Assembly: GCF_028748185.1 (NCBI RefSeq)
Contig: NZ_CP118164.1
Span: forward strand, 1,984,001-2,048,000
From: Bremerella sp. P1
GTDB lineage: Bacteria; Planctomycetota; Planctomycetia; Pirellulales; Pirellulaceae
Reading direction: 5' to 3'
Length of the DNA: 64,000 bases
Shown: positions 36,077 to 46,472 of the stretch, piece after piece
Layout of the letters: every line of letters begins with the position of its first letter
Position numbering within the stretch: position 1 is the stretch's first letter
Notes under the pieces: model-generated
What the model was told of the DNA's origin: nothing
Databases searched by the model: none
What the model saw: the letters and a program-made list of their open reading frames with translations, nothing else
Program-made: the position numbers and the translations under genes

Positions 36077-37033
36077 CTAGAAACTTACCGATTGACCGTC
36101 ATGCCGAACGGCAAGCCGCTTCAACATGTCGAAGTCGATCGTCTCGGGAATGAAGTGCACGCTCCCATCCAGGCACATCGCATTGATACCCCCGGGATGA
36201 AATGAATTCAGAATCGTGTTATTGCGATACGTCGTATCGGTAGCACCCGTTTGAATAATGTCCGAGTTGATCGCAAATCGCACGCAGGTCGTGCCCGACT
36301 GCCACAAGTCGCTACATCCGACCGTGCTATTGCCTACGTAGCCATAATTACGTGCTCCGTGCCAACCACCATAGTAGTTCGCTGTGCGATTCAACTTGTT
36401 GGTCAGGCCTGACTGCTCGGCGATCAAGAGCGTATTGGACGAACCATCGGTGGCATCTCGGAAGCTGCGATATTCATTGGGCGAGAGCAACCCGTTGTTG
36501 CATGACCAACCGTGATTGCAGTCTTGGTAACCGCCGACATTGCCTGGCACCGTTGGTGCCGCACCCTGCAAGCCGACATAGTGATGGCACATGCCCCACG
36601 TGTTATTCCCAACCGAAGTATCAATGGCAGGAAGCGTGCTGGACGGACACAAGAACCCATCCACGATCAGATCCTTCAGAACTTCGTTTCCGGAATAGTT
36701 ATTGCCGGCGAAGCTTCCGCTGAAATCGAGTTGGTCGTAAATGTTCCCCTGTTCCATCATGGGGAGAATGGCCGTTCGCCAGTTCGACCCGTTCTTGAGG
36801 GCCCAGTCATCCATACCGCGGGCACCGCAGCTGAACTTGCCGAAGGTGTCGTGATAGTTGTGAAACGCGAGGCCGATCTGCTTGAGATGATTGGTGCACT
36901 GCATCCGCCGCGCGGCTTCGCGTGCTTGCTGGACGGCAGGCAAAAGAAGTGCGATCAAGACACCAATGATGGCGATGACCACCAACAGTTCAACGAGCGT
37001 GAAGCCAAGGCTTCGGGGTCTAGTTGATTTCAT
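36077..37033 (-). CDS. DUF1559 pilin-like exported protein
   Basis: 318 aa. The prepilin-like signal ([15 protein letters not shown]) and [14 protein letters not shown] are present, and the C-terminal DUF1559 segment reads [20 protein letters not shown]. The middle is Asn/Gly/Cys-rich ([15 protein letters not shown]). The ATG at 37033 has GGAGG upstream with a five-base gap. It heads an operon with the lipoprotein at 35556. The upstream region has two inverted repeats. Confidence 0.92.
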   Translation of the reverse strand: MKSTRPRSLGFTLVELLVVIAIIGVLIALLLPAVQQAREAARRMQCTNHLKQIGLAFHNYHDTFGKFSCGARGMDDWALKNGSNWRTAILPMMEQGNIYDQLDFSGSFAGNNYSGNEVLKDLIVDGFLCPSSTLPAIDTSVGNNTWGMCHHYVGLQGAAPTVPGNVGGYQDCNHGWSCNNGLLSPNEYRSFRDATDGSSNTLLIAEQSGLTNKLNRTANYYGGWHGARNYGYVGNSTVGCSDLWQSGTTCVRFAINSDIIQTGATDTTYRNNTILNSFHPGGINAMCLDGSVHFIPETIDFDMLKRLAVRHDGQSVSF

Positions 37034-37200
37034 AGAAACCTCCAACGAAACGATGAATTAAAAGATGAAAACATGGTCGATGGGGATAACAGCGTGGGGA
37101 CAGAAGCTTTACCTGAGCTTCTCGCCCTGGGTAAAAGAATCCCCCGTTGCTATTTCACCAACAACCCTCAAACCGACCGCCTAAACGCTACCCACAGGAA

Positions 37201-37225
37201 TGTGTGGCCATAAAATGACCACACA
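37201..37225. repeat. Inverted repeat in the DUF1559 leader
   Basis: TGTGTGG (37201-37207) and CCACACA (37219-37225) form a 7-bp stem with an 11-base loop, about 170-190 bp before the DUF1559 start. Confidence 0.35.
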
Positions 37226-37250
37226 CTGCCAGGTAGGCCGCTTCTAAACG

Positions 37251-37283
37251 ACCGCACAGGCCTTGCAGGACCAGTTGTGCGGT
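37251..37283. repeat. Second inverted repeat in the DUF1559 leader
   Basis: ACCGCACA (37251-37258) and TGTGCGGT (37276-37283) form an 8-bp stem with a 17-base loop, next to the 37201-37225 repeat. Confidence 0.4.
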
Positions 37284-37648
37284 TGAACGTCGGTCTCATC
37301 TCCGTTCCAGGATCGAGTTGACCGAAACTAACCCGTGATATCTACGAATTCAGAAGCTATCTGTTTCGAAATCGCATTGCAATCTTTTTCTGCGCAATTT
37401 TCTTCATTTCTTCGAGATGACCGCAAAGAACATCGATTTGATCTTCAAATCTTGCCGTGTCGATTGCGCCACACTCCCCCCGCCAGAGAACCAGACTTTT
37501 GTTTGATCACCTAAGGGAAATCTGATCGAAAAATCACTAGCGGGGCAGAAAGTCACTTACGCTAAGAACGTTCTATCGAAACGGCAGGGAGGTACAACTA
37601 TTTTTTGCGCACGCGTTTCTCGCTTTTCCGCAATCGACCCCCAACTGG

Positions 37649-39040
37649 CTAATTGCTGTGCGCGAGCCCCTTCAGATAGGCCTTAAGCTGCTGACTGAAT
37701 TCAGCAATAAGATCGGCATGACTTGATTCGTCTGCCAGGTTCTTGGTTTCGATCGCGTCGGAATTCAGGTCGTAGAGTTCACGAAAGACCTGACCGTTAC
37801 CCAGTTCGGTTTCGATATACTTCCACCGCGCATCACGCACTGCCCACAGTGGCTTGCTTCCTAGCTGCGGTGTCGGAGCTTCGTAAAGGAAGCTGGTTCG
37901 CCAGTCGCTGGGTGTCTCTCCCTGCACGATCGGCAAGACGCTGCGGCCATGCAGCGAACTTGGTACTTCAAGCCCGGCCAGTTGGTAGATCATCGCCGTC
38001 AGGTCGATATTCAGCACCAGCTCGTCCCGAACCTGTGGCTTTAGTCCTGGCCCAACAACTGCCATGGGAACTCGCATCGATTCTTCGTAGGCGAGCACCT
38101 TGCTGGTGAAGCCGTGTTCGCCCAGCATCCAGCCGTTGTCGCCCATCAGAATGATCCACGTGTTCTCACGCAGTCCACGTCGATCGAGTTCGTCCAGAAA
38201 CTTCCCCACCGCGGTATCCATTTGATGAACACTCGCGTAGTAGTCTCGCGTGTGCTTGCGAATGTTCTGCGGGTCATCATAGCCATACTTCAGTGCCTGA
38301 GTACGGCTACGCGATGTCTCCAGATATGCCGGCTTGCCTGACAGGTCATCGTCCCACGTTTCGGCCAGCGGCATCGCTTCGACATCGTACTGATCCATGT
38401 ACTCCTGCTTCGCCGGCCAGGTATGTTTGTGGTCCATATGCGGAACCTGTGTACATAGCCACAGCGCGAACGGCTTGTCAGCCTGGGCCGCTTGATCCAG
38501 AAAACACAGCGACTCATCGACCGCCACATCGTCGACGAAACCAGGCATCTTTCGCTTCTTACCATCAATCGTGAACTCGCGGTTGTACCACGTGCCATTG
38601 GACCAACATGTGGAAGCAAAATCGAAACCACACGCACTGGGTGAATTCCCCAAATGCCACTTCCCGGTCACGCCGGTCGTGTAGCCAACTTCCTTCAGTG
38701 CACGTGCAAAGGTTGGTTCTCCTTTACGAAGGGAAGCATGCCCGACGGCCGTCACTCCATTGCGGCTCCCGTAACGCCCCGTCAAACAAGCAGCCCGGCT
38801 CGGCGAGCAAATAGCCAGCGTCACAAAGGCGTTCTCAAAGCGCGTGCCTGCCTCGCATAGCTTGTCGAGATTAGGTGTTTTGATCTTCTCGTTGCCAGCG
38901 ACCGTGAGCCCGTCCCAGCGGTGATCGTCGGTCAGAATGAAGACAATGTTCGGCTTGGCAGTTTCTGCACGCAGGGAAGTAGTACTAAGCAGACAGAGAA
39001 CCAGAACGGACAAACGAACAAGTTTGGGCAAGCAAAACAT
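37649..39040 (-). CDS. Secreted sulfatase (S1 family)
   Basis: 463 aa with a signal peptide (1-25, ending SLRAE). D38-D39 in LTDDHRWDG bind the metal, and C78 in [18 protein letters not shown] is the formylglycine site. TGKWHLG and [12 protein letters not shown] follow; the LGEHG form is typical of the iduronate/glucosamine/choline-sulfatase side of the family. The ATG at 39040 opens the signal peptide; the frame is open to 39148. It is a monocistronic-looking gene, divergent from 39293. Confidence 0.92.
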   Translation of the reverse strand: MFCLPKLVRLSVLVLCLLSTTSLRAETAKPNIVFILTDDHRWDGLTVAGNEKIKTPNLDKLCEAGTRFENAFVTLAICSPSRAACLTGRYGSRNGVTAVGHASLRKGEPTFARALKEVGYTTGVTGKWHLGNSPSACGFDFASTCWSNGTWYNREFTIDGKKRKMPGFVDDVAVDESLCFLDQAAQADKPFALWLCTQVPHMDHKHTWPAKQEYMDQYDVEAMPLAETWDDDLSGKPAYLETSRSRTQALKYGYDDPQNIRKHTRDYYASVHQMDTAVGKFLDELDRRGLRENTWIILMGDNGWMLGEHGFTSKVLAYEESMRVPMAVVGPGLKPQVRDELVLNIDLTAMIYQLAGLEVPSSLHGRSVLPIVQGETPSDWRTSFLYEAPTPQLGSKPLWAVRDARWKYIETELGNGQVFRELYDLNSDAIETKNLADESSHADLIAEFSQQLKAYLKGLAHSN

Positions 39041-39292
39041 GGCAGGGCTGGGCAATAGAGGTGCGAAGAGGACTCCGGTCATTATAGTCCTAGAGCCGAA
39101 CTTCGCCGAATTGGACACAGATAATTGAATTTCTTCGAGCTCAATCAAGCTTGCTCGCTAATGCCCTTCATGAGTCGCGTGTCACCGATTCCTCAGCAAA
39201 ATGAGAGACACACGCGACAACAGCCCCTTAGAATAAGTCATCTGGTGAATCACAGCCATTGCAATGTCGAACACTTTCATGGCCAGGCCATC

Positions 39293-39850
39293 ATGTCGAT
39301 TTTGTCCGAAGTCTTCCAGCCTTACCATTCGCAAATCGCCGAGGCTTTGGAACTCTCGGAATTGCGTCTGGGGCGATGGAAAGTGCCGGACTCCGACTAC
39401 CACTGGCTGATGTACTTTTGGCAAGTCGCGATCATGCCGGCCTTTGATGGCATGGGCCTAATGACGATCATTCATACCCAACGATTCGACGACTCCGGCG
39501 AGCTAGGGCGAGGCAAATGGAAAGGCCTATTTGCGATTCCCAATAGAGAGCGACAAGAGTTGAAAGAGATCGCGGTGGCTACCATCCCGAACGATGCCCT
39601 CTGGGCTGAGCTCAATCAAATCGATCTGACCGAGAACACCAGCGGCTACTCGCTCGATGGAATCAACTATCACCTGGCGATCAAAACGAATGAGTTCGCC
39701 GCCGAGTTCACGTTCGACAATCCTGAGTCGCTGTGGCTGAAACGAGTCGAGCGAGCCCTGCTGCACCAGATGGAACGCATCGCAAAGACTTCCCAGTCCC
39801 AAGCCGCACATGAGTATCTTGCAATGTGGAAGAATTACGCGGAACGTTAA
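39293..39850 (+). CDS. Soluble protein of unknown function
   Basis: 185 aa, no signal peptide or membrane helix. Trp/Tyr-rich N-terminal half (SDYHWLMYFWQVAIMPAFDG) and a C-terminal helix with alternating charges. I do not recognise a family. The ATG at 39293 (MSILSEVFQP) is the most plausible start; the frame is open to 39125 but that part is His/Gln-rich and unlike coding sequence. Divergent from the sulfatase. Confidence 0.65.
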   Translation: MSILSEVFQPYHSQIAEALELSELRLGRWKVPDSDYHWLMYFWQVAIMPAFDGMGLMTIIHTQRFDDSGELGRGKWKGLFAIPNRERQELKEIAVATIPNDALWAELNQIDLTENTSGYSLDGINYHLAIKTNEFAAEFTFDNPESLWLKRVERALLHQMERIAKTSQSQAAHEYLAMWKNYAER

Positions 39851-39909
39851 GTAACACTTCCATGATCGCATGCGATCAAAATTAAGAGATCACCGGTTGA
39901 AAAAGAGAC

Positions 39910-39931
39910 AAGTGGCTTCCTTGCCACTTGA
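39910..39931. repeat. Inverted repeat between convergent genes
   Basis: CAAGTGGC (39910-39917) and GCCACTTG (39924-39931) with a 6-base loop. It lies 59 bp after the 39850 stop; the minus-strand side is followed by CTCTTTTTC. It may be a terminator or a dispersed intergenic repeat. Confidence 0.4.
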
Positions 39932-39981
39932 CCCGGGTATGCGGGTAGCCAGGTGGCAGTGAGGTACCTTTAATCATTACG

Positions 39982-40028
39982 AAAAACGGGTGTCGGGTCG
40001 ACCTTTTTGGAAGTCATCCCGACACCCG
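39982..40028 (-). terminator. Terminator of the small 40059 gene
   Basis: CGGGTGTCGGG (39987-39997) pairs with CCCGACACCCG (40018-40028); 11-bp stem, 20-base loop, and a T-run on the minus strand (complement of 39982-39986). Confidence 0.7.
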
Positions 40029-40058
40029 AATATGGTAAAGCGACCTTTGCCTGGGTCG

Positions 40059-40271
40059 TTACTTGCAAGTTCGCATGGCTTCGAAGCCAGATTGCGTCAG
40101 GCTGTAAGCGCCTTTGAACGATTCAGGAACCAAGTATTCCCGTTTGACCAGCTTGGTGAGTGATTTACTGTGGGTCGCGAGCATCGGACCGGTGAAGCAG
40201 AGCATTCGGCCTGGATCCATCAAGTACTGGCGGAATGTTCTGAGGACTTTCTTTTCGCCTTCGGTCAGCAT
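40059..40271 (-). CDS. Small protein with winged-helix character, unknown function
   Basis: 70 aa. MLTEGEKKVLRTFRQYLMD then SKSLTKLVKREYLVPESF and GAYSLTQSGFEAM resemble a single winged-helix domain (helix, recognition helix, wing, LTQSGFEA end), so a DNA-binding or protein-binding role is possible. AGGAG lies seven bases before the ATG, and the gene is followed by a terminator, which supports it as real despite its size. Confidence 0.7.
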   Translation of the reverse strand: MLTEGEKKVLRTFRQYLMDPGRMLCFTGPMLATHSKSLTKLVKREYLVPESFKGAYSLTQSGFEAMRTCK

Positions 40272-40539
40272 GGGAAGCTCCTATGAGAAGGATTCGAAGA
40301 GCTCAGCCTCCTGCTATTAAATTGGCGACTCTATCCATAAAGTCGGGGTTGCTGCTGCCGGGCAATCATGCGATTTGGGCCGGAAAAAAGAACGCTTTGC
40401 CCCCAAGATAGCTTCATGCCCCTGGTAGGAATGCGCCAGTTTTTCCACAGCAACACGTATCGTACCATTTTTCACAGCCAAAAGCCAGTACCCCGAAAGT
40501 ATGGATATTGCGATCTGGGGCGATCATGCCGTGTGAATG

Positions 40540-40887
40540 CTACTTCAGCTTCTCGTTTTCCTGGTGCCTGGTCGCGTCACGCTTGGTCTTCTTTTCCAGG
40601 TTCCGGCGTAGGGCCTCGGTCAGGTCGACACCTGTTTGATTTGCTAGACAGATCACCACGAACAACACGTCCGCAAGTTCGTCCGACAGTTCGACTTTCT
40701 CGTCAGACGCTTTGAAGCTTTGCTCGCCGTAGGTTCGTGAAATGACGCGAGCAACTTCGCCCACTTCTTCCATCAACTGGGCCAGGTTCGTGAGCTCCGA
40801 GAAGTATCGTACGCCGATCGTCTGAATCCACTGATCGACGTCGTCCTGGGCCTGGCGAAGCGTAAGAGAGTTTTCAGGCTGTGTCAC
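40540..40887 (-). CDS. MazG-like nucleotide pyrophosphohydrolase
   Basis: 115 aa, the length of single-domain MazG-type enzymes. LMEEVGEVARVI supplies the first metal-binding glutamates (EExxE) and ELSDELADVLFVVI the second set (ExxD). The family hydrolyses non-canonical or excess NTPs to NMP and PPi in the cytoplasm. The start is GTG at 40887, overlapping the upstream isomerase stop by 4 bp (GTGA), so translation is probably coupled. Last gene of the folE2 - isomerase - mazG run. Confidence 0.88.
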   Translation of the reverse strand: MTQPENSLTLRQAQDDVDQWIQTIGVRYFSELTNLAQLMEEVGEVARVISRTYGEQSFKASDEKVELSDELADVLFVVICLANQTGVDLTEALRRNLEKKTKRDATRHQENEKLK

Positions 40888-41822
40888 TGGGCAATGAGTT
40901 TCGCAAAGGTTTTCTGAGCATATTCTCGGCCAACCGTGTGGGCCTCGACTGCGGTAGCCGTGTTGGGCGATTGCCCTTCGACTGCCTGTTCTAACACCAA
41001 CAGCGGTGGCGTATCCAGATCCAACAGCATGTCGGCGAGCTGATCATAGTTGATGTCGCCGGAACCAAAGGCTTCGTCCCAGACCCCATCGTGCGATTGC
41101 CGCAGATGCAGTTCGACGATGCGGTTCTTGTAAAGCCGAGCCACATCAAACACGGCGACTTCCGAGTTACCACACCCGCGAAAGATCCAATGTGCATCCA
41201 AACAGAACTTGACGTTGTTGGGATCGGTCGATGCCAGCATGTGATGCAGCTCTCGGGCACCCTCGCGTAGTTCAATATCGTGGTTGTGATATGCCAACTG
41301 TTGACCATTCTTACGCAGTTGGGCTCCCAGCTGATCGAGTGACTCAGCCTGCGTTCGCAGCTGCTCGTCCGACTTATTCTGTTTGCCACCCCATTGAATA
41401 GGACTTGGGTTGGTCACGATGATCCGAGTCCCGCAGGCATCTTTCGCCGCGGCCGCAATGTCGAGAACAGATTGAATGCTCGCCGCTGCCTGGGCAGGAT
41501 CATGCAGCGTACTGTTGACGTACAGCGACTCAACTTTCAGGTCGTGTTTCTTCGCTGCCTCGGCAATGGTTTTCATCTGTTGTGGCGAACCAGCGATCGG
41601 CTCGTAGCCGACCAAGCCGCACGATTTCACTTCGGCCAGCATCGTGTTTAGATCGCTCGCGTCTTTTTTGCTGCGGCGATAAAACGTGCCCCAAGGGTAC
41701 TGCTGCGTAAAGATCGGAACGTCGGCTGCTTCGGCGGCCTTCAGTAGTGAGCTGGTAGCAAGAAACGGCGAACAAGCTGCCAGGGCGGCAGCTTGTTGGG
41801 TGAATGCACGGCGACTGAGCAT
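40884..41822 (-). CDS. Tat-exported sugar phosphate isomerase/epimerase-type TIM barrel protein
   Basis: 312 aa. A twin-arginine signal (LSRRAFTQQAAALAA) opens the protein. The body is a xylose-isomerase-like barrel: AYHNHDIEL, KFCLDAHWIF (metal ligands on H, D and E), ELHLRQSHDG and LVLEQAVEG. These proteins are common in planctomycetes and often act on inositol- or sugar-derived substrates; the substrate here is unknown. It begins 36 bp after folE2 and overlaps the MazG-like gene by 4 bp. No other gene in this run is a sugar-metabolism gene. Confidence 0.87.
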   Translation of the reverse strand: MLSRRAFTQQAAALAACSPFLATSSLLKAAEAADVPIFTQQYPWGTFYRRSKKDASDLNTMLAEVKSCGLVGYEPIAGSPQQMKTIAEAAKKHDLKVESLYVNSTLHDPAQAAASIQSVLDIAAAAKDACGTRIIVTNPSPIQWGGKQNKSDEQLRTQAESLDQLGAQLRKNGQQLAYHNHDIELREGARELHHMLASTDPNNVKFCLDAHWIFRGCGNSEVAVFDVARLYKNRIVELHLRQSHDGVWDEAFGSGDINYDQLADMLLDLDTPPLLVLEQAVEGQSPNTATAVEAHTVGREYAQKTFAKLIAQ

Positions 41823-41858
41823 GAGCTTCTCAATCTTTGGTTAAGGCCGGTGAGCTTC

Positions 41859-42869
41859 CTACGGTACCATGCCGCCAGGAATACCTTTGACAACGATGGC
41901 AACCGCGTCGTGCGGGTGAAGGCTTTCAAAGTGGCTTGCCTGAACGCGGTAGTCGATCACGCCTGGCATGGGGTCGATGGCCGACTTCATGCGTCGTGCG
42001 GCGTCTTCGCAGAACATCAGGTTCTCGCCATTGAGTCGAGCAAACTCTTGTTCATCGGCTCGCTTCACCGCGGCTTGAACGGCCGTGTTCAAAACACCTT
42101 CGACGCGTTGAATGATCTCGTCGATCGGCAAGTCTTCGCGCGAGTCGTCCAGGTCGACGGTAATATCGGCATGGCTTCGTTGGCTATGCGGAACCGCGAT
42201 CAACGTACTGTTCGAGCCCAACCAATTGAGCACAGTGGCCGCGCTCATCCAGTTGTGACCGTAGAACTGTTCTTCAAATTGCTGCTGCAGCAGTTGTCGC
42301 GAAAGCGCCGCCGAGCACGGGCAGGCACTCGAATAGGTCAGCCGCACGTGCACGCGATACTTGACCGAGTCACCCTGCTTGAGCGCCTCGACCTGGATCG
42401 GATAGCTTCGCCAAGCGGTGTTGTCCGACAGGAGCGAGGCCCGCTGAATCATGTGCTCGAAAGAGAACTGCAAGTAAGCCGACTGACTCATCTCGCTGTG
42501 CGTTTCCAGGAAGCGGCCCAGAATGCGTTCGATCTGCTTGCGCGAGAACTCAGTGTGCAGTTCGTTCTGCAGGCTCAGGTAGAGCCGCGACATATGGATG
42601 CCCTTGGTCGCGGGATCGTCGAGGCTGACGTACGCGTCGACTTTGGCCGGCGTTCGCATCAGCACGTCATCTTCACCGCGCACCAAAATGGCTACCTCGA
42701 TGCCGGACATACCCACGCGGTCGATCGACGATTGAAACTGCGGAGCGGTGTCGTTAGCGACATCCGGCAGCAGCCGTGGGGACGTATCCATTGCCAGTGG
42801 TCGAGTCGCATCTGCCGTGAGTGGGGTGGCCGAAGGCGATTGCGAGGATAGGGGCGAATCGGTGGACAT
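41859..42869 (-). CDS. folE2: GTP cyclohydrolase IB
   Basis: 336 aa. It makes 7,8-dihydroneopterin triphosphate from GTP, the first step of folate and possibly queuosine or H4MPT-type pterin synthesis. The metal cysteine C183 lies in SSACPCS, and VPHSQRSHAD is the conserved substrate segment; both are FolE2 signatures. Residues 1-45 are an extra Ser/Pro-rich stretch before the core. It is the first gene of a minus-strand operon with the isomerase and MazG-like genes. A MazG-like pyrophosphohydrolase in the same operon would fit removal of nucleotide triphosphate by-products. Confidence 0.93.
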   Translation of the reverse strand: MSTDSPLSSQSPSATPLTADATRPLAMDTSPRLLPDVANDTAPQFQSSIDRVGMSGIEVAILVRGEDDVLMRTPAKVDAYVSLDDPATKGIHMSRLYLSLQNELHTEFSRKQIERILGRFLETHSEMSQSAYLQFSFEHMIQRASLLSDNTAWRSYPIQVEALKQGDSVKYRVHVRLTYSSACPCSAALSRQLLQQQFEEQFYGHNWMSAATVLNWLGSNSTLIAVPHSQRSHADITVDLDDSREDLPIDEIIQRVEGVLNTAVQAAVKRADEQEFARLNGENLMFCEDAARRMKSAIDPMPGVIDYRVQASHFESLHPHDAVAIVVKGIPGGMVP

Positions 42870-44283
<1,414 letters not shown>

Positions 44284-44425
44284 ACATTTTACATCCAACA
44301 ACGGGAACTCACGCCGCATCCCCTGCGACCTTGCTTCTCGGTGTTTCAAGATTTAGGCTAAATGAGGTCCCCCAGCGTTTGACTTAGCGGCCAGGGAACC
44401 ATCACTTGACGATCAGGTCGACCAT

Positions 44426-45295
44426 ATGTCTTACACCCCGGTTCAACTGTTAGAGAATTGGATTCTGCGTCAGGCTTCTGATGCAGGCCAAGCCTGGCTC
44501 GACACGCAGCGCGAAGCGGTCGCTACCGGCGATCTTAAATCGCTGTACATGTCCTTTGGGTTTGCTCCGCGGAAGGTTGGCAAAGCCGATCTTCAGCTGA
44601 CCGAGCGCGATTTGAACGACGCCGCCGAGGCGCGACCAGGCTGGATGCCGCACACATGGACGATCGATCAGGCAGCACGTGTTTTGCTACTGATGTCGCT
44701 GCCGTCGGAAGATGACGCCGCGTTTTATGCGACGCTCGAGAAGCTCTTTCAGACGGCCGAGATTCGCGAGCAGATCTGTCTATACCAGGCGCTGCAACTC
44801 TTGCCTCATCAAGAGCTGTTCGACGATCGCCTATGCGATGGCACCCGCACCAACGTTAAGTCGATCTTCGAGTCGATAGCCCACAACAATCCGCTGCCGA
44901 TGGAACTGATGTCGGAGCAGTCCTGGAACCAGATGGTTCTCAAGGCGTTGTTCATCGGTGCCGCTTTAGATCCGATCGAAGGGCTCGACCGCCGTGTGAA
45001 CCCGGAACTGGCTCGCATGCTGATCGACTTCGCCCACGAACGCCGCGCGGCCAAGCGACCGATTCCGGTAGAGTTGTGGCGAGTCGCTGCCCCGTTTGCC
45101 GATGAAATAGCATTAGAAGACATGAAAGCACTGTATGCGTCCGGCGAGCAGCTCGAACAATCTGCTATCGCACTGGCTTTGGTTTCCACCGCCTCAGACG
45201 AAGCCGACGTTATCCTGAAAACGAATCCAGAGATTGCCAAGCGTGCCGAGAACGGTGAAATCACCTGGCGCGAGATTGCCCAGCAAGCATACTAG
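44426..45295 (+). CDS. eboA: EboA-like protein
   Basis: 289 aa, soluble, helical. The segment QMVLKALFIGAALDPIEGLD, the following RRVNPELARMLIDFAHERRA and the PVELWRVAAPF end match EboA proteins of the Ebo cluster, known from cyanobacteria (scytonemin-related export) and other bacteria and eukaryotic plastids; its molecular activity is unknown. The next gene is EboB-like, in the usual order. The other Ebo genes (UbiA-type prenyltransferase, sugar phosphate cyclase, isomerase, phosphatase) are absent from the window. Confidence 0.83.
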   Translation: MSYTPVQLLENWILRQASDAGQAWLDTQREAVATGDLKSLYMSFGFAPRKVGKADLQLTERDLNDAAEARPGWMPHTWTIDQAARVLLLMSLPSEDDAAFYATLEKLFQTAEIREQICLYQALQLLPHQELFDDRLCDGTRTNVKSIFESIAHNNPLPMELMSEQSWNQMVLKALFIGAALDPIEGLDRRVNPELARMLIDFAHERRAAKRPIPVELWRVAAPFADEIALEDMKALYASGEQLEQSAIALALVSTASDEADVILKTNPEIAKRAENGEITWREIAQQAY

Positions 45296-45329
45296 CACCT
45301 GCATGGTACCCATGCCGCTGGATGCCTTG

Positions 45330-45360
45330 CTGAAAACTGAACACCGAAAACTGAAAACTA
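45330..45360. repeat. Short direct repeat in the eboA-eboB gap
   Basis: CTGAAAACTGA and a second CTGAAAACT, separated by an ACCGAAAA variant, lie immediately before the eboB ATG. The unit looks like a dispersed CTGAAAA-type repeat; boundaries are approximate. Confidence 0.4.
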
Positions 45361-45363
45361 ATC

Positions 45364-46275
45364 ATGAAATTCATCGACCCCCACATTCACGTTACCTCGC
45401 GTACGACTGACGACTACGAAGCGATGGCTGCTGCTGGCGTGGCGGCGATTATCGAGCCGGCATTCTGGTTGGGGCAGCCACGGACCAACGTCGGTTCGTT
45501 CCAGGACTACTTCAGCAGCCTGGTCGGCTTCGAGAAATTCCGCGCGGCTCAGTTTGGCATTCGCCACTACTGCACGATCGGGCTGAACTCGAAGGAAGCC
45601 AACAACGAAGCGCTCGCCGAGCAGGTCATGGAGATCATGCCGCTGTTTCTCGCCAAAGAGAACGTGGTAGCGGTTGGTGAAATTGGCTTCGACGACATGA
45701 CCGCTCTGGAAGAAAAGTACCTGCGGCTGCAGTTGGAGATGGCCAAGGAAGTCGATCTGCCGGTGCTGATCCACACGCCCCACCGCAACAAAAAGCAGGG
45801 CACCTACCGCAGCATGGACATTATCGAGGAACACGAAATACCACCCCACTTGGTGGTTATCGACCACAACAATGAGGAGACCTGTGAAGAGGTCCTTCGT
45901 AGAGGCTACTGGGCCGCGTTCACCATCTACCCCAAGACCAAGATGGGGAACGAACGCATGGTCGAGATCGTAAAGAAATATGGTCCGGAGAGAATCATTG
46001 TCGATTCGTCCGCCGATTGGGGTGTTTCGGATCCGTTAGCCGTCCCGAAAACTGGCAATTTGATGCTAGAGCGGGGTGTCCCCGAAGAACACGTTGAGTT
46101 AACCTGTTACAAGAACGCTTTGGCTGCTTATAGTCCGAGCGGTCAGTTCGAGGAATCGGATTGGTTGGACCCAGAACCCATCGATCAACGTACGTTGTTT
46201 GAAGGGAATAGCGTTCTGCGGGGCGGCCAGGCTCCTCGAGTCGATAAGCCAGAAGACGATCGTATCATTCAATAA
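45364..46275 (+). CDS. eboB: EboB-like TatD-family metal-dependent hydrolase
   Basis: 303 aa. The metal ligands of the amidohydrolase barrel are visible: DPHIHVTS at the N-terminus, GEIGFDD with Glu, LIHTPHRN and IDHNNEE, then the late DSSADWG aspartate. This is the pattern of EboB, the TatD-type hydrolase that follows EboA in Ebo clusters. Substrate unknown. It begins 68 bp after eboA. Its C-terminus ends in a short extension (VDKPEDDRIIQ). Confidence 0.88.
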   Translation: MKFIDPHIHVTSRTTDDYEAMAAAGVAAIIEPAFWLGQPRTNVGSFQDYFSSLVGFEKFRAAQFGIRHYCTIGLNSKEANNEALAEQVMEIMPLFLAKENVVAVGEIGFDDMTALEEKYLRLQLEMAKEVDLPVLIHTPHRNKKQGTYRSMDIIEEHEIPPHLVVIDHNNEETCEEVLRRGYWAAFTIYPKTKMGNERMVEIVKKYGPERIIVDSSADWGVSDPLAVPKTGNLMLERGVPEEHVELTCYKNALAAYSPSGQFEESDWLDPEPIDQRTLFEGNSVLRGGQAPRVDKPEDDRIIQ

Positions 46276-46472
46276 GCTCATACGTCTTCCAGCTACGCGA
46301 AGGAACGGTTTCCCGCAAGGGAAGCAACTGAACAGAGACGCCAGGCACCAAAGTAAAGCAAGCGCGTTCGGAACCGCGCAGGCTTTCGCTATCCAGAGGC
46401 ACCCAGCACTTTGCCTTTGGGGGACGCTACGTTTGCGGCCCCATGACTGGACCAGCTTACTTACGGTGTGTT

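Larger units (their letters stand above)
37034..37648. other. 615-bp intergenic region upstream of the third DUF1559 gene
   Basis: No supported gene. It lies between two minus-strand genes, so it holds the promoter and leader of the DUF1559 gene. Two inverted repeats are annotated separately (37201-37225 and 37251-37283). The part 37330-37640 is AT-rich without recognisable motifs. Confidence 0.55.

Noticed and set aside
37201-37283. Two adjacent inverted repeats considered as CRISPR-like or attachment sites
   Set aside because: No repeat-spacer periodicity, no cas gene, no integrase and no direct-repeat target.
40884-41822. Tat isomerase considered as EboE for the nearby eboAB pair
   Set aside because: It is on the opposite strand in the folE2 operon and carries a Tat signal; nothing else ties it to the Ebo cluster.
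41793-42851. A 352-codon plus-strand open frame opposite folE2
   Set aside because: FolE2 is clear on the minus strand; the antisense product is Arg/His-rich and unlike a real protein.
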